Shown here one piece after another: positions 33,453 through 41,001 of a DNA stretch of 64,000 bases (positions are counted from its first letter, which is position 1; each line of letters begins with the position of its first letter). Source of the DNA: Neolewinella persica DSM 23188 (GTDB lineage Bacteria; Bacteroidota; Bacteroidia; Chitinophagales; Saprospiraceae); the NCBI RefSeq assembly GCF_000373105.1, contig NZ_KB890442.1, positions 19,112 through 83,111 of the forward strand. The letters run 5' to 3'. The translations under genes were made by a program, and so were the position numbers. The notes beneath the pieces were generated by a model. That model worked only from the letters and a program-made list of their open reading frames with translations, searched no databases and was not told the origin of the DNA.

Positions 33453-36290
33453 TCACCGCCGGACCACCACCTTGTAAGAATCCATCCGCTGTCCGTCAGC
33501 AACGGAAAGGAGGTAAAGCCCTTCCGGAAGCCCACCAGCATTAATCTCCAACGTAGTACCATTCCTGACTAGGATCGCCTCCCGCACCGACCGTCCATCC
33601 GCGGTCATCAACCGAAATTGAAGATCACCATCGTAAGCCTGCTCCAGACGAACGTTTAATAGACCCCGAACCGGATTAGGAAACAAGGTCAGCTCTGCCC
33701 CGGTCAGCGGAGTAACCCGCGTGCCAGTGGTGCTATTCATGGCATTGAACGTAGGCATCATATCCTGAAACTCCCCCGTTCCGTTCGGGAAACGGCCGTG
33801 GGAAACGTCAGCTAGCTGATCGGCATAGGTGACACTGTCCACCAGGGCCGTGTCTGCGTCAACCAACAATAGTGTTTCACCTCCTGCAGCCAGCCTGAAG
33901 TTGGCGTGCAGCCCGTCCTGATCCCCGTCTTCGTCGGCCCAAATGATGAGGTAGTCGTTGCCGGCAATGGAAGTGCCGGTAGGGAAGGCCCACTTCGTCG
34001 CATTACCTGGGTCGTCCGAGAGATGGAAGCCATCTAGGGAAAGGGCGTCAGTCGTGTTATTGTACAGTTCGATCCAGTCGTCAAACTCTCCGTCCTGATC
34101 TGCCTGCGTAACTTCGTTGGAGGCCATGAATTCGTTGACGACGAGATCGCCGGCCAGCGGACTAGTCGGCAGCGTCGGGTCATCCGGATCGGTGATGCCT
34201 TCGGTATTCTCCCCGTTGAAGGTAGGTGACATGTTTTGGAATTCACCCGTGCCATTAGGGAAACGGCCGTGGGAGATATCGTCCTCCTGGTCTACGTAGG
34301 TGATGCTGTCAACGATGGCCCCATTGGCATCAACCAGCAGGAGGGTTTCTCCGCCGGCAGCCAGCCTGAAATCAGCGTGCAATCCGGCCTGGTCCAGGTC
34401 GCCATCAGCCCAAATGATGAGGAAACCATTACCGCCAATGGCACTGCCGTCGGGGAAGGTCCACTTAGTCAGGTCGTCGGCATCGTCGGTGAGGTGGAAA
34501 CCATTCAGGGAAATGCTTTCGCCGGTGTTGTTGTACAGCTCGATCCAGTCGTCAAATTCACCGTCCTGGTCCGCCTGTGTAGTATCGTTGGAGGCCATGA
34601 ATTCATTGATCACCAGATCGCCCGCCAGGGCGCTGGCGTTGTCGACCCGGTAGAGGAATACATCGTGTTCGGCACCTTTGGGTTCGTAGGTTACGGTCGC
34701 GGCAGCATTAGCCGTAATTGCTTCAATGTAGTATCGTCCGTAGGTGCCGGAGGTCAGCGGAGGAATGGTTCCGCCATATTGTCCGTCAGCTGCAGCCCCG
34801 TCATTGTGCTGGCCGTCATCGAACATCTCTGTTTTATCGAACGGCCCGGTTAGCCCCACGCCGTAGTGGAGCCAAACCGATGCAATGTTAACCGCCCCGT
34901 CGACGTGAGCCACCACGTCTACTTCATTGGTTGTCGTCGGAGTTTGCCACTGGATACCCTCTACAGCATAGGATACGTTCTCCACCGTCAGCGAACCCAT
35001 ATTACGCAGTTCCGGAGCGTTCATGATCGCGCTTCTTCGGGTTATTACCGCTTGCTTCAGCCCTCCAATCGCTGCCCGGAATTGAGCGTAGGTATAGAAT
35101 TTTTTGGGGTCTTCGTCCACCATGTTGTCGATCAAGTCTGTCCATGCGTCAATCTTGGGATCTATATAGCCCGGCGTGAAATAATCGTTGAGGATAACCC
35201 TGACGTGCGCCAGGTAGCGCTGACGAATGGAAGGCACGGCCAACATCCGGTTCAGCAATGAGAAATTTGGATCGTTCTCATGGTAGAAGAGGTTCCAACT
35301 TATGGCCCTGGTCCCCAACACACTATTACCATCATATTCCATGGGTACAATCCTGCCGGTCTCTGCTTCGTAGTACACAAAATAGTCGCTACCGCCTTTG
35401 TTGATGTAACTGTCGTCATCACCAAAAACGATTTCGTGGGCTAAAAACCAACAGGTTTTGTCAATGTCCATCACCTTAGCAAGCTCCTGCTCTAAAGTCA
35501 CCAAAGGCTCGTTATTGAGTACATCACACGCTTCAATTAAGCTGGCCCAGGGATCGGCTTGTTCTGTTCGTTTGAGGATATAATCCTGGTTGTAGTCAGA
35601 GCTGTCCGGGCCATTATAGTTCAGGGACGATCTCCCGACGCCAAACCTCCCACTTCCGGGGCCACCCTGGCCAATTCTTTCTGCGCGCCAGATGGTGCCA
35701 TCATTGCTCAGGTACCACTCTTTGATGTAATCCGAGTCGAATTGCTGGATACTTTGATACGGGCCCCAGTTCACGCCATTGATCTCCAGACCGACGTAAT
35801 TCGCTTTCAAACTCATGTAATAGTTGTGCCCGATGTTATTGTAGAGCACTTCCTTCATGGAAGTATTGTCCTCCCAGCCACAGTTCAGGTTGAAGGTGTT
35901 GTAACCATCAACGTCCTGGCCGTCAATGAGGTAATCAAGGGTGATGTTGAATGACTTCTTTTCGGAGTTGTTCCGCCGGTAGGACGTTTGGCCTTTAAAG
36001 CGTACGCCCACGCTGTCGTACCTGACGCCGTCTATCCAGCAGGTTGCCAGCAGGTCGGTACCCGATTCGTAGTTGTTTTCAAGCAGCGTCCAATAGTTCT
36101 GCTGGTTAAATTGAAGCTTGACCTCATGTACTTCGTTCTGGCTGTAGAATCCTGTTTCATTCTCACCACCGGCCATTAGCATTCGCCCGTCAGGCGAAAT
36201 GGACCAGGACTCAGGCAGCTCCTGAGCGATTGACGGAAGGGTAAAAAGAATGGCGAGTGTGGAAAATAGGAAGTAGTATCTTGACATCAT
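33453..36290 (-). CDS. Secreted CotH-kinase-like protein with two lamin-tail domains and T9SS tail
   Basis: 945 residues. Signal peptide (MMSRYYFLFSTLAILFTLPSIAQ). CotH-like protein-kinase fold at about 50-420 ('VRFKGQTSYRRNNSEKKSF', 'NLNCGWEDNTSMKEVL', 'PMEYDGNSVLG'). An Ig-like spacer, then two lamin-tail (LTD) domains of ~157 residues each starting 'VINEFMASN' and 'VVNEFMASN', then a type A T9SS sorting domain ('LTLFPNPVRGLLNVRLE' to 'YKVVVRR'). It is expected to be exported by type IX secretion and attached to the surface. Confidence 0.88.
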   Translation of the reverse strand: MMSRYYFLFSTLAILFTLPSIAQELPESWSISPDGRMLMAGGENETGFYSQNEVHEVKLQFNQQNYWTLLENNYESGTDLLATCWIDGVRYDSVGVRFKGQTSYRRNNSEKKSFNITLDYLIDGQDVDGYNTFNLNCGWEDNTSMKEVLYNNIGHNYYMSLKANYVGLEINGVNWGPYQSIQQFDSDYIKEWYLSNDGTIWRAERIGQGGPGSGRFGVGRSSLNYNGPDSSDYNQDYILKRTEQADPWASLIEACDVLNNEPLVTLEQELAKVMDIDKTCWFLAHEIVFGDDDSYINKGGSDYFVYYEAETGRIVPMEYDGNSVLGTRAISWNLFYHENDPNFSLLNRMLAVPSIRQRYLAHVRVILNDYFTPGYIDPKIDAWTDLIDNMVDEDPKKFYTYAQFRAAIGGLKQAVITRRSAIMNAPELRNMGSLTVENVSYAVEGIQWQTPTTTNEVDVVAHVDGAVNIASVWLHYGVGLTGPFDKTEMFDDGQHNDGAAADGQYGGTIPPLTSGTYGRYYIEAITANAAATVTYEPKGAEHDVFLYRVDNASALAGDLVINEFMASNDTTQADQDGEFDDWIELYNNTGESISLNGFHLTDDADDLTKWTFPDGSAIGGNGFLIIWADGDLDQAGLHADFRLAAGGETLLLVDANGAIVDSITYVDQEDDISHGRFPNGTGEFQNMSPTFNGENTEGITDPDDPTLPTSPLAGDLVVNEFMASNEVTQADQDGEFDDWIELYNNTTDALSLDGFHLSDDPGNATKWAFPTGTSIAGNDYLIIWADEDGDQDGLHANFRLAAGGETLLLVDADTALVDSVTYADQLADVSHGRFPNGTGEFQDMMPTFNAMNSTTGTRVTPLTGAELTLFPNPVRGLLNVRLEQAYDGDLQFRLMTADGRSVREAILVRNGTTLEINAGGLPEGLYLLSVADGQRMDSYKVVVRR
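33740..34680. repeat. Tandem direct repeat encoding two lamin-tail domains
   Basis: Two units 471 bp apart (for example GTTGGAGGCCATGAATTC at 34116 and 34587) encode closely similar LTD domains, including 'DGEFDDWIELYNNT' and 'FRLAAGGETLLLVDA' in both. A recent in-frame duplication is the simplest reading. Confidence 0.75.
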
Positions 36291-36398
36291 GATAGCTTGA
36301 CGGGTAATATCGCGGATGGTTTAATGCATAGTACGGACTTTTTACTTGATTACACGGCCTTTCAAGCTATAGTGTACTGGTGCATACCAGAATAATCT

Positions 36399-36418
36399 GG
36401 CGCGGACGCAGGTGCAAA
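36399..36418 (-). repeat. GC-rich dispersed word, copy 10
   Basis: GGCGCGGACGCAGGTGCAAA on the plus strand, facing the CotH gene 110 bp away, with CCTTCTTTG as a degenerate -7 box on the minus strand. Confidence 0.65.
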
Positions 36419-36456
36419 GAAGGGTGGAAGGGTACATTGCTTCTCTTACCTCTTCA

Positions 36457-36474
36457 TTGCACCTGCGGCCCCGC
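36457..36474 (+). repeat. GC-rich dispersed word, copy 11
   Basis: TTGCACCTGCGGCCCCGC. It is the inverted partner of copy 10; together with GAAG/CTTC flanks they can form a hairpin about 76 bp long. No gene follows in its direction. Confidence 0.65.
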
Positions 36475-36514
36475 ATAATGAGCACCAGCGCCACCGAAAA
36501 TATTCGGACATTCC

Positions 36515-37567
36515 TTACACCAATAATCCCCGCAGCCCCACTACGTCCTTAACCATAATGGTCTTTCCTTCGGTAGTCAACAGCCCTTCCCGCTTAAAAT
36601 CGCTCAAAGCACGTATGACGCTTTCTTTGGTCGAACCCACCATCTGTGCCAACTCATCTCGCGATAGCTCCAGGGGTTTACTCTCATACTTCTCGTGCAG
36701 GTCACAAACGACCAGCGCGGTACGGCGCCGGACACTGTCGTAGGCCTGGTGGACCAGGCGTTCACTATGCTCCACTAACCTGCCTGCGAGAAGCCGCATC
36801 AATGCCTCGGTTACCGACCGATCGGTATTGATCAGGTCCATAAGGGTTTTGGAGGGAAGCATTTGGCAACTGACCTCCGTAATGGCCTTCGCGGTATAGT
36901 GGAACGGAGCCCGTTCCAGCACGGTTGGAATGCCGAATATTTCACCTGGCCCCAATTCCGCAATAACATAATCCCTGCCGTATTCGTGGGACCTGCTCAG
37001 GTGTACGTTGCCGCTGTTCACCCGGTAAATGAAGTGTGGGAACTCTCCCTCTCTTACGATGGACTGGCCATGCGGCACTGTCCGCTCTCTGCCGGAATCT
37101 GAAAAGGCTTTAGCCAATGCCGCCGCACCTCCATCCGGGTCACTGAGGTGTACTTGTTTTTCGGATGTAGAGGAGCCAGCCCCACTGCGTAAGGCTGCTT
37201 TTTTTAATCTGGTACGGATGACCTGCAATAACTCATCCTTATAAAAGGGTTTGGTGATATAATCATCAGCACCGAGGTTCATGCCCCGCCTGATGTCTTC
37301 AGTCTCGGTCTTTGCCGTGATGAAAATAAAGGGTATGCCGGCAGTCCTTTCGTTTTCAGAAAGCAAATTAAGCACACCGAAGCCATCCAGTTCGGGCATC
37401 ATGATGTCGCACAAGATCATGTCCGGTGGATCTTGGATACAGGCTTTTACGCCTTCCAGTCCGTTTTCGGCAGTGGTAGCGTGATAGCCGAAAAGTTCAA
37501 GAATTTCCGCCAGGTTCTCTCTGACTTCTTCATTGTCTTCAATGATGAGCAATCGTTGCTTATCCAT
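36515..37567 (-). CDS. Response regulator fused to a CRP/FNR-type DNA-binding module
   Basis: 350 residues in three parts. Receiver (1-~120) with phospho-acceptor Asp54 ('ILCDIMMPELDG'), Thr in 'FIFITAK' and Lys in 'YITKPF'. Cyclic-nucleotide-binding-type beta roll (~160-265; 'GQSIVREGEFPHFIYRVNSG', 'LGPGEIFGIPTVL'). CRP-type winged helix (~275-350) with recognition helix 'TKESVIRALSDFKREG', holding the E..V.R pattern of CRP/FNR proteins. It lacks FNR's N-terminal cysteines, so it should be switched by phosphorylation, not by an Fe-S cluster. It starts 5 bp after the FixL-type kinase stop. In the context of cco genes it is the likely regulator of the oxidase block. Confidence 0.9.
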   Translation of the reverse strand: MDKQRLLIIEDNEEVRENLAEILELFGYHATTAENGLEGVKACIQDPPDMILCDIMMPELDGFGVLNLLSENERTAGIPFIFITAKTETEDIRRGMNLGADDYITKPFYKDELLQVIRTRLKKAALRSGAGSSTSEKQVHLSDPDGGAAALAKAFSDSGRERTVPHGQSIVREGEFPHFIYRVNSGNVHLSRSHEYGRDYVIAELGPGEIFGIPTVLERAPFHYTAKAITEVSCQMLPSKTLMDLINTDRSVTEALMRLLAGRLVEHSERLVHQAYDSVRRRTALVVCDLHEKYESKPLELSRDELAQMVGSTKESVIRALSDFKREGLLTTEGKTIMVKDVVGLRGLLV

Positions 37568-37572
37568 GTATT

Positions 37573-38775
37573 TTAGTTAGGTTGGTTTGCAGGTAAAACA
37601 ATGGTGAATTCGGAGCCTTTCCCCATTTCGCTGGAAAAGTCAATGTGCCCGTCAAGGATGTTTACGTAATGGGACACAATGTTTAGGCCAAGTCCCGTTC
37701 CCTTAATGTTTTCCACGTTTCTGGCCCGGAAAAAACGGTCGAATAAATGTGGGTGGTCTTCTAACGGGATGCCAATGCCCTGGTCAATTACACTGATCTT
37801 GCATTCATCCTTACTCACCCAGCTTTTAATCGTAATGTCCATTCCTTCGGGTGAATATTTCGCTGCGTTGGAGATGAGGTTAACCAGAATGTGGCGGAGG
37901 AGCTTTGGATCACTAATGATTCTGAGTGGTTCTTCAGGGTGGTCAATAATAACCTGCTGACCAGTTTTCATTTGCCCTTCACTGCTCTCAACGCTGGTAG
38001 AAATGAGTGCCCGAAGGTCAACCAGGCGTTTTCTGACACCTACTTTACCTTGTTCCAGCTGGGAAAGAGAAAGGAAATCATTAAGTACCTCCGTAAGCTG
38101 ATTAACCGCATCTTTAATTCTGTTGATGTGCCGCTCTCTCTTAGGTTGTTGTTCTTCCGTCTCATACAACTCGATAAGTTCGGCGGAACTAAGTACCGTG
38201 CTTAAGGGCGTTTTAAATTCATGGCTGGCCATGCTCAGGAACCGACTTTTTAACTCGTTCAGTTCCCGTTCTTTTCCAAGCGCATGTTTTAGTTCAATTT
38301 CTCTTTCCTCAAGAGCGGCAGTCCGTTGTCTTACTTTGTTCTCAAGCTCTTCGTTGAGCTGTTCCACGCGCCTTTGGGCTTCGTGAAATTGAGAGACATC
38401 GTGCAGGATACCCGTGTAAATAACTTTGTCTTCCAGCTTGACTTCACTTACGGCAAGTCGTATGGGGAATTCTTTGCCATCTTTACGGCGGCCCATTACT
38501 TCTCTGCCAATGCCGATGATGTGGGGTTTCTGGGTGGTATGATAACGGTCCAGGTACTCATCATGGTGTTTGCGGTCATGCGCTGCCATCAGCATATTAA
38601 TCTTCTGGCCTATCACTTCTTCAGCTTTGTATCCGAATAACTCACAGGCTGCCCGGTTGAGGTTTTCAACAACACCGTCGGTGCCAATGGTAATAATACC
38701 ATCCGTAGCCATCTCGAACAGGGCCCGCAATCTGCGGGAATCTTCCTGACTCATGACCTGATTTTTATCGTCCAT
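37573..38775 (-). CDS. fixL: FixL-type oxygen-sensing histidine kinase (haem PAS domain)
   Basis: 400 residues. PAS domain (~12-130), dimerisation helix, HisKA with phospho-His185 ('SMASHEFKTPLSTV'), HATPase_c ('NLISNAAKYS', 'DQGIGIP', 'GTGLGLNIV'). The PAS stretch 'HDEYLDRYHTTQKPHIIGIG' then Arg aligns residue for residue with Bradyrhizobium FixL: His71 with haem ligand His200, Arg77 with Arg206, His85 with His214, Arg91 with the oxygen-contacting Arg220. I recall the FixL sequence from knowledge, not from a search. No membrane segment, as in soluble FixL. It should phosphorylate the adjacent regulator when oxygen is low. The -7-like box TATCTTTA lies about 35 bp upstream. Confidence 0.87.
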   Translation of the reverse strand: MDDKNQVMSQEDSRRLRALFEMATDGIITIGTDGVVENLNRAACELFGYKAEEVIGQKINMLMAAHDRKHHDEYLDRYHTTQKPHIIGIGREVMGRRKDGKEFPIRLAVSEVKLEDKVIYTGILHDVSQFHEAQRRVEQLNEELENKVRQRTAALEEREIELKHALGKERELNELKSRFLSMASHEFKTPLSTVLSSAELIELYETEEQQPKRERHINRIKDAVNQLTEVLNDFLSLSQLEQGKVGVRKRLVDLRALISTSVESSEGQMKTGQQVIIDHPEEPLRIISDPKLLRHILVNLISNAAKYSPEGMDITIKSWVSKDECKISVIDQGIGIPLEDHPHLFDRFFRARNVENIKGTGLGLNIVSHYVNILDGHIDFSSEMGKGSEFTIVLPANQPN

Positions 38776-38821
38776 TATCTTTTGCTACTTGTGATAAGTC
38801 CTAAAGATAGTTGACCAGTAA

Positions 38822-38852
38822 TAAAAAGTGCCTCCGGAGAAGCCGGAGGCAC
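38822..38852 (-). terminator. Terminator between the small membrane protein and fixL
   Basis: Perfect 10-bp stem GTGCCTCCGG / CCGGAGGCAC with a 4-nt loop, followed on the minus strand by TTTTTATT. It makes fixL and the regulator a transcript separate from the gene upstream. Confidence 0.88.
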
Positions 38853-38879
38853 GTAAGTAAACCCCTTAGATGACCGAAG

Positions 38880-39101
38880 CTATGCGGCCTTTTTTTCTAC
38901 TGCCTTCTTCTTTTGCATTGTCATTATCGTCGTCTCCTTTTCCTCCGGTAAAAAACTTACCCCCAGCATGGCGCTGAGAAAAAGAGGTAGTGCCAGGACG
39001 GCGATTAAAGGCTGTCCGGCAAACATGCCGCCAATAATCAGGGCCATCATCAGGAAGAAACGAATAAGGACTTTGTCGAAAGTAAGGGCGAAGAAGCGCA
39101 T
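38880..39101 (-). CDS. Small membrane protein of unknown function
   Basis: 73 residues from the ATG at 39101 (MRFFALTFDKVLIRFF). The frame opens 12 codons earlier, but that part is not convincing. Two hydrophobic segments (about 12-28 and 30-47) and a Lys-rich end 'MQKKKAVEKKAA'. It is followed by its own terminator and lies between the cco genes and fixL. Family not recognised. Confidence 0.6.
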   Translation of the reverse strand: MRFFALTFDKVLIRFFLMMALIIGGMFAGQPLIAVLALPLFLSAMLGVSFLPEEKETTIMTMQKKKAVEKKAA

Positions 39102-39413
39102 GTCTTTGTGTTTTGTTGTACCACAAATTTCGGACACTAACAGTGGCTTTGGACTGACGAAAATCAGGTTTTCAGATGATATTTATCATGTTTTGGCGCG
39201 ACGGCAAAAGAAAACGCCTCCGGCCTACATAGGGTAGGTCGGAGGCGTTGAGACCGATGAGGTCACCGGTGATAAGTGGGGGGCTTGCATTATACCAAAA
39301 CCGTAAAAGTTTGGGATACAGTTGACCTTCGGTCAGTAGCGTTTGCAGGCGCTTAGCGCTATGCAATTTTCCAAACCATTTCGTAATGGATAAAGCGTGA
39401 ACCCAATCAGCCT
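39102..39413. other. Intergenic region downstream of the cco genes
   Basis: Apart from the hairpin at 39207-39249, I see no gene. On the minus strand GAAATTTG near 39130 may be the -7 box of the small membrane protein. Confidence 0.45.
39207..39249 (-). terminator. Terminator of the cco transcript
   Basis: On the minus strand AACGCCTCCGACCTAC / GTAGGCCGGAGGCGTT (one mismatch) is followed by TTCTTTT. It lies 165 bp after the CBS-protein stop. Confidence 0.78.
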
Positions 39414-39818
39414 TTATTTATAATCTCCCAATTTAACCTTCTCCTGGTCCATGAACCGGATCAAATCCAAAGTGGTCAGAATGCCTACTAATTTGGTCCC
39501 TTTTACCACCGGCAATGCATGAAACCGGTTCAGGGCAAAAACATTGGCTGCAGTGCGTACATCGTCGCCTGGTTCGAGCTTGGCGAGGTGGGTGGTCATC
39601 AATTCTCCGGCGGTGGTTGCTGAAGCATCGTGGTCCAGTGTTTTCAGGAAGTCAGACTGACTGAGAATACCGACGAGGTTACCTACAGGATCAACTACCG
39701 GTAAGTGGTGGATACTGTGGTCCTCCAATAATTTTTTTGCCTCCTTCAGTGGGGTAGAAGACATGATCTGGACCAGCTCAGTGGTCATCAGAGTGGAAAT
39801 CTTAGTAAGGGTATTCAT
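39414..39818 (-). CDS. CBS-domain pair protein
   Basis: 134 residues composed of two CBS motifs: 'STPLKEAKKLLEDHSIHHLP' with 'GILSQSDFLK', and 'NVFALNRFHALPVV' with 'GILTTLDLIRFM'. Such stand-alone Bateman modules bind adenine nucleotides. It ends the cco gene run, 43 bp downstream of the SafE-like gene, so it may couple energy charge to the oxidase block. Confidence 0.85.
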   Translation of the reverse strand: MNTLTKISTLMTTELVQIMSSTPLKEAKKLLEDHSIHHLPVVDPVGNLVGILSQSDFLKTLDHDASATTAGELMTTHLAKLEPGDDVRTAANVFALNRFHALPVVKGTKLVGILTTLDLIRFMDQEKVKLGDYK

Positions 39819-39861
39819 TAGTTGGCTGTTTAATTTTAGTGCAGGATACGAAAAAAATCCA

Positions 39862-40551
39862 CTAGTGGCAAAGTGGCGGAAAGGCCATGTCCTGATAATT
39901 GAAAAAAGCGCCGGGAACGTGTGCGTTCCAACCTCGCCAGATAAGCAGGATGGCGGAGACCAACATAATGGCCGGTGTCCAGCGTTTGAGGGTGTCTGGG
40001 CGGAAAGTCAACATCTTTCTACCTGCATACAGACTCGCACTCAGTAGAGGTAAGGTTCCCATTCCGAAAGCCAGCATGAATGCGGAACCAGAAATCGGGC
40101 TGCCGGTATTTGCGGCTCCAATGACGGCAAGGTATACCAGTCCGCAGGGAACCAATCCGTTGCATGCCCCCAGGGCATATTGAGCGGATAGACCGCGTTT
40201 GCCGATGAAAGCAGCCATCTTGCTGCGCAAAGAGAATTGAAAACTTGCGTAGGCTGGCCACCTGGCAAGTATTTTTCCAGGATCCCATTGCATAAGGGCG
40301 AATACAATTAGCAGAATGCCAGAAAGAATGGCCAGTGCACTTTGGGCATTCCAAAGCCGGAGCCCTAATCCTAAACTGCCCAACAAGCCCCCAAGTATCA
40401 GGTAGGTGGTGAGCCTGCCCGCCTGGTAGGTGAATGGTGCGCGCCAACTACTTCCGCTTGTGGAATTCGCAGCCAGCATTAACGGACCACACATTCCTAC
40501 ACAGTGCAGGCTGCCGAATAGACCAAGCGTAAAAGCTGCGATGAGTTCCAT
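39862..40551 (-). CDS. SafE/UreH-like membrane protein (cco-associated)
   Basis: 229 residues, six membrane segments. Opening motif 'LGLFGSLHCVGMCGPL' and a second Cys-Pro motif 'ALGACNGLVPCGLVY' are typical of the TauE/SafE (DsbD-like) proteins found beside ccoGHIS. A role in copper or redox supply for oxidase assembly is inferred from the motifs and position; 'sulfite exporter' labels should not be taken literally. Confidence 0.82.
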   Translation of the reverse strand: MELIAAFTLGLFGSLHCVGMCGPLMLAANSTSGSSWRAPFTYQAGRLTTYLILGGLLGSLGLGLRLWNAQSALAILSGILLIVFALMQWDPGKILARWPAYASFQFSLRSKMAAFIGKRGLSAQYALGACNGLVPCGLVYLAVIGAANTGSPISGSAFMLAFGMGTLPLLSASLYAGRKMLTFRPDTLKRWTPAIMLVSAILLIWRGWNAHVPGAFFNYQDMAFPPLCH

Positions 40552-40561
40552 GATGATAGGT

Positions 40562-40999
40562 TTAAACGGTGAGGGTGAACTCGTCCAGATAATCCTTACC
40601 CGCTGCTGACCATTCCAGGATGGCGCGGTACCTGCCAGGTTCGAGGCCGGAAAGAGACAAATTCATCCCCCCGGTTTCATCAATCCTGATCTTTACTAGT
40701 CGATCGTGGAGCTTACTACTTGGGCGGTAGAACAAGAGCGTGCCTTTGGCTGATGGAGCAAGCGCTTCAGGGAAAACCACCCGGTAATTGTCTGCCGTCT
40801 TTTCCAGGCGTACGCCCTGGGCCAGGTCGCTGCTGTTTTGTCGACGGTCATACTCCTGTTGGTAGTTAATGTCGTGGGCGTAGTACTCCTCCGTCACCAG
40901 GCTATTGTCGAAGGTGCGGCTTTTTATCACCACAAAGATCAACGTTAGAACGAAGAAGGAATAAAACACCGCGATTCCGTGGCCCCAATGAAATTTCAT
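40562..40999 (-). CDS. ccoH: Cytochrome cbb3 oxidase accessory protein CcoH (FixH family)
   Basis: 145 residues: one N-terminal membrane helix ('GIAVFYSFFVLTLIFVVI'), the conserved 'YYAHDINYQQEYDRR' and a beta-rich periplasmic domain. It helps assemble the cbb3 oxidase. It sits 2 bp downstream of ccoG. Confidence 0.9.
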   Translation of the reverse strand: MKFHWGHGIAVFYSFFVLTLIFVVIKSRTFDNSLVTEEYYAHDINYQQEYDRRQNSSDLAQGVRLEKTADNYRVVFPEALAPSAKGTLLFYRPSSKLHDRLVKIRIDETGGMNLSLSGLEPGRYRAILEWSAAGKDYLDEFTLTV

Positions 41000-41001
41000 G
41001 G

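Larger units (their letters stand above)
36291..36514. other. Intergenic region with an inverted pair of GC words
   Basis: Between the CotH gene and the response-regulator stop, this stretch holds copies 10 and 11 of the GC word in inverted orientation and otherwise no recognisable gene or terminator. Confidence 0.5.
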
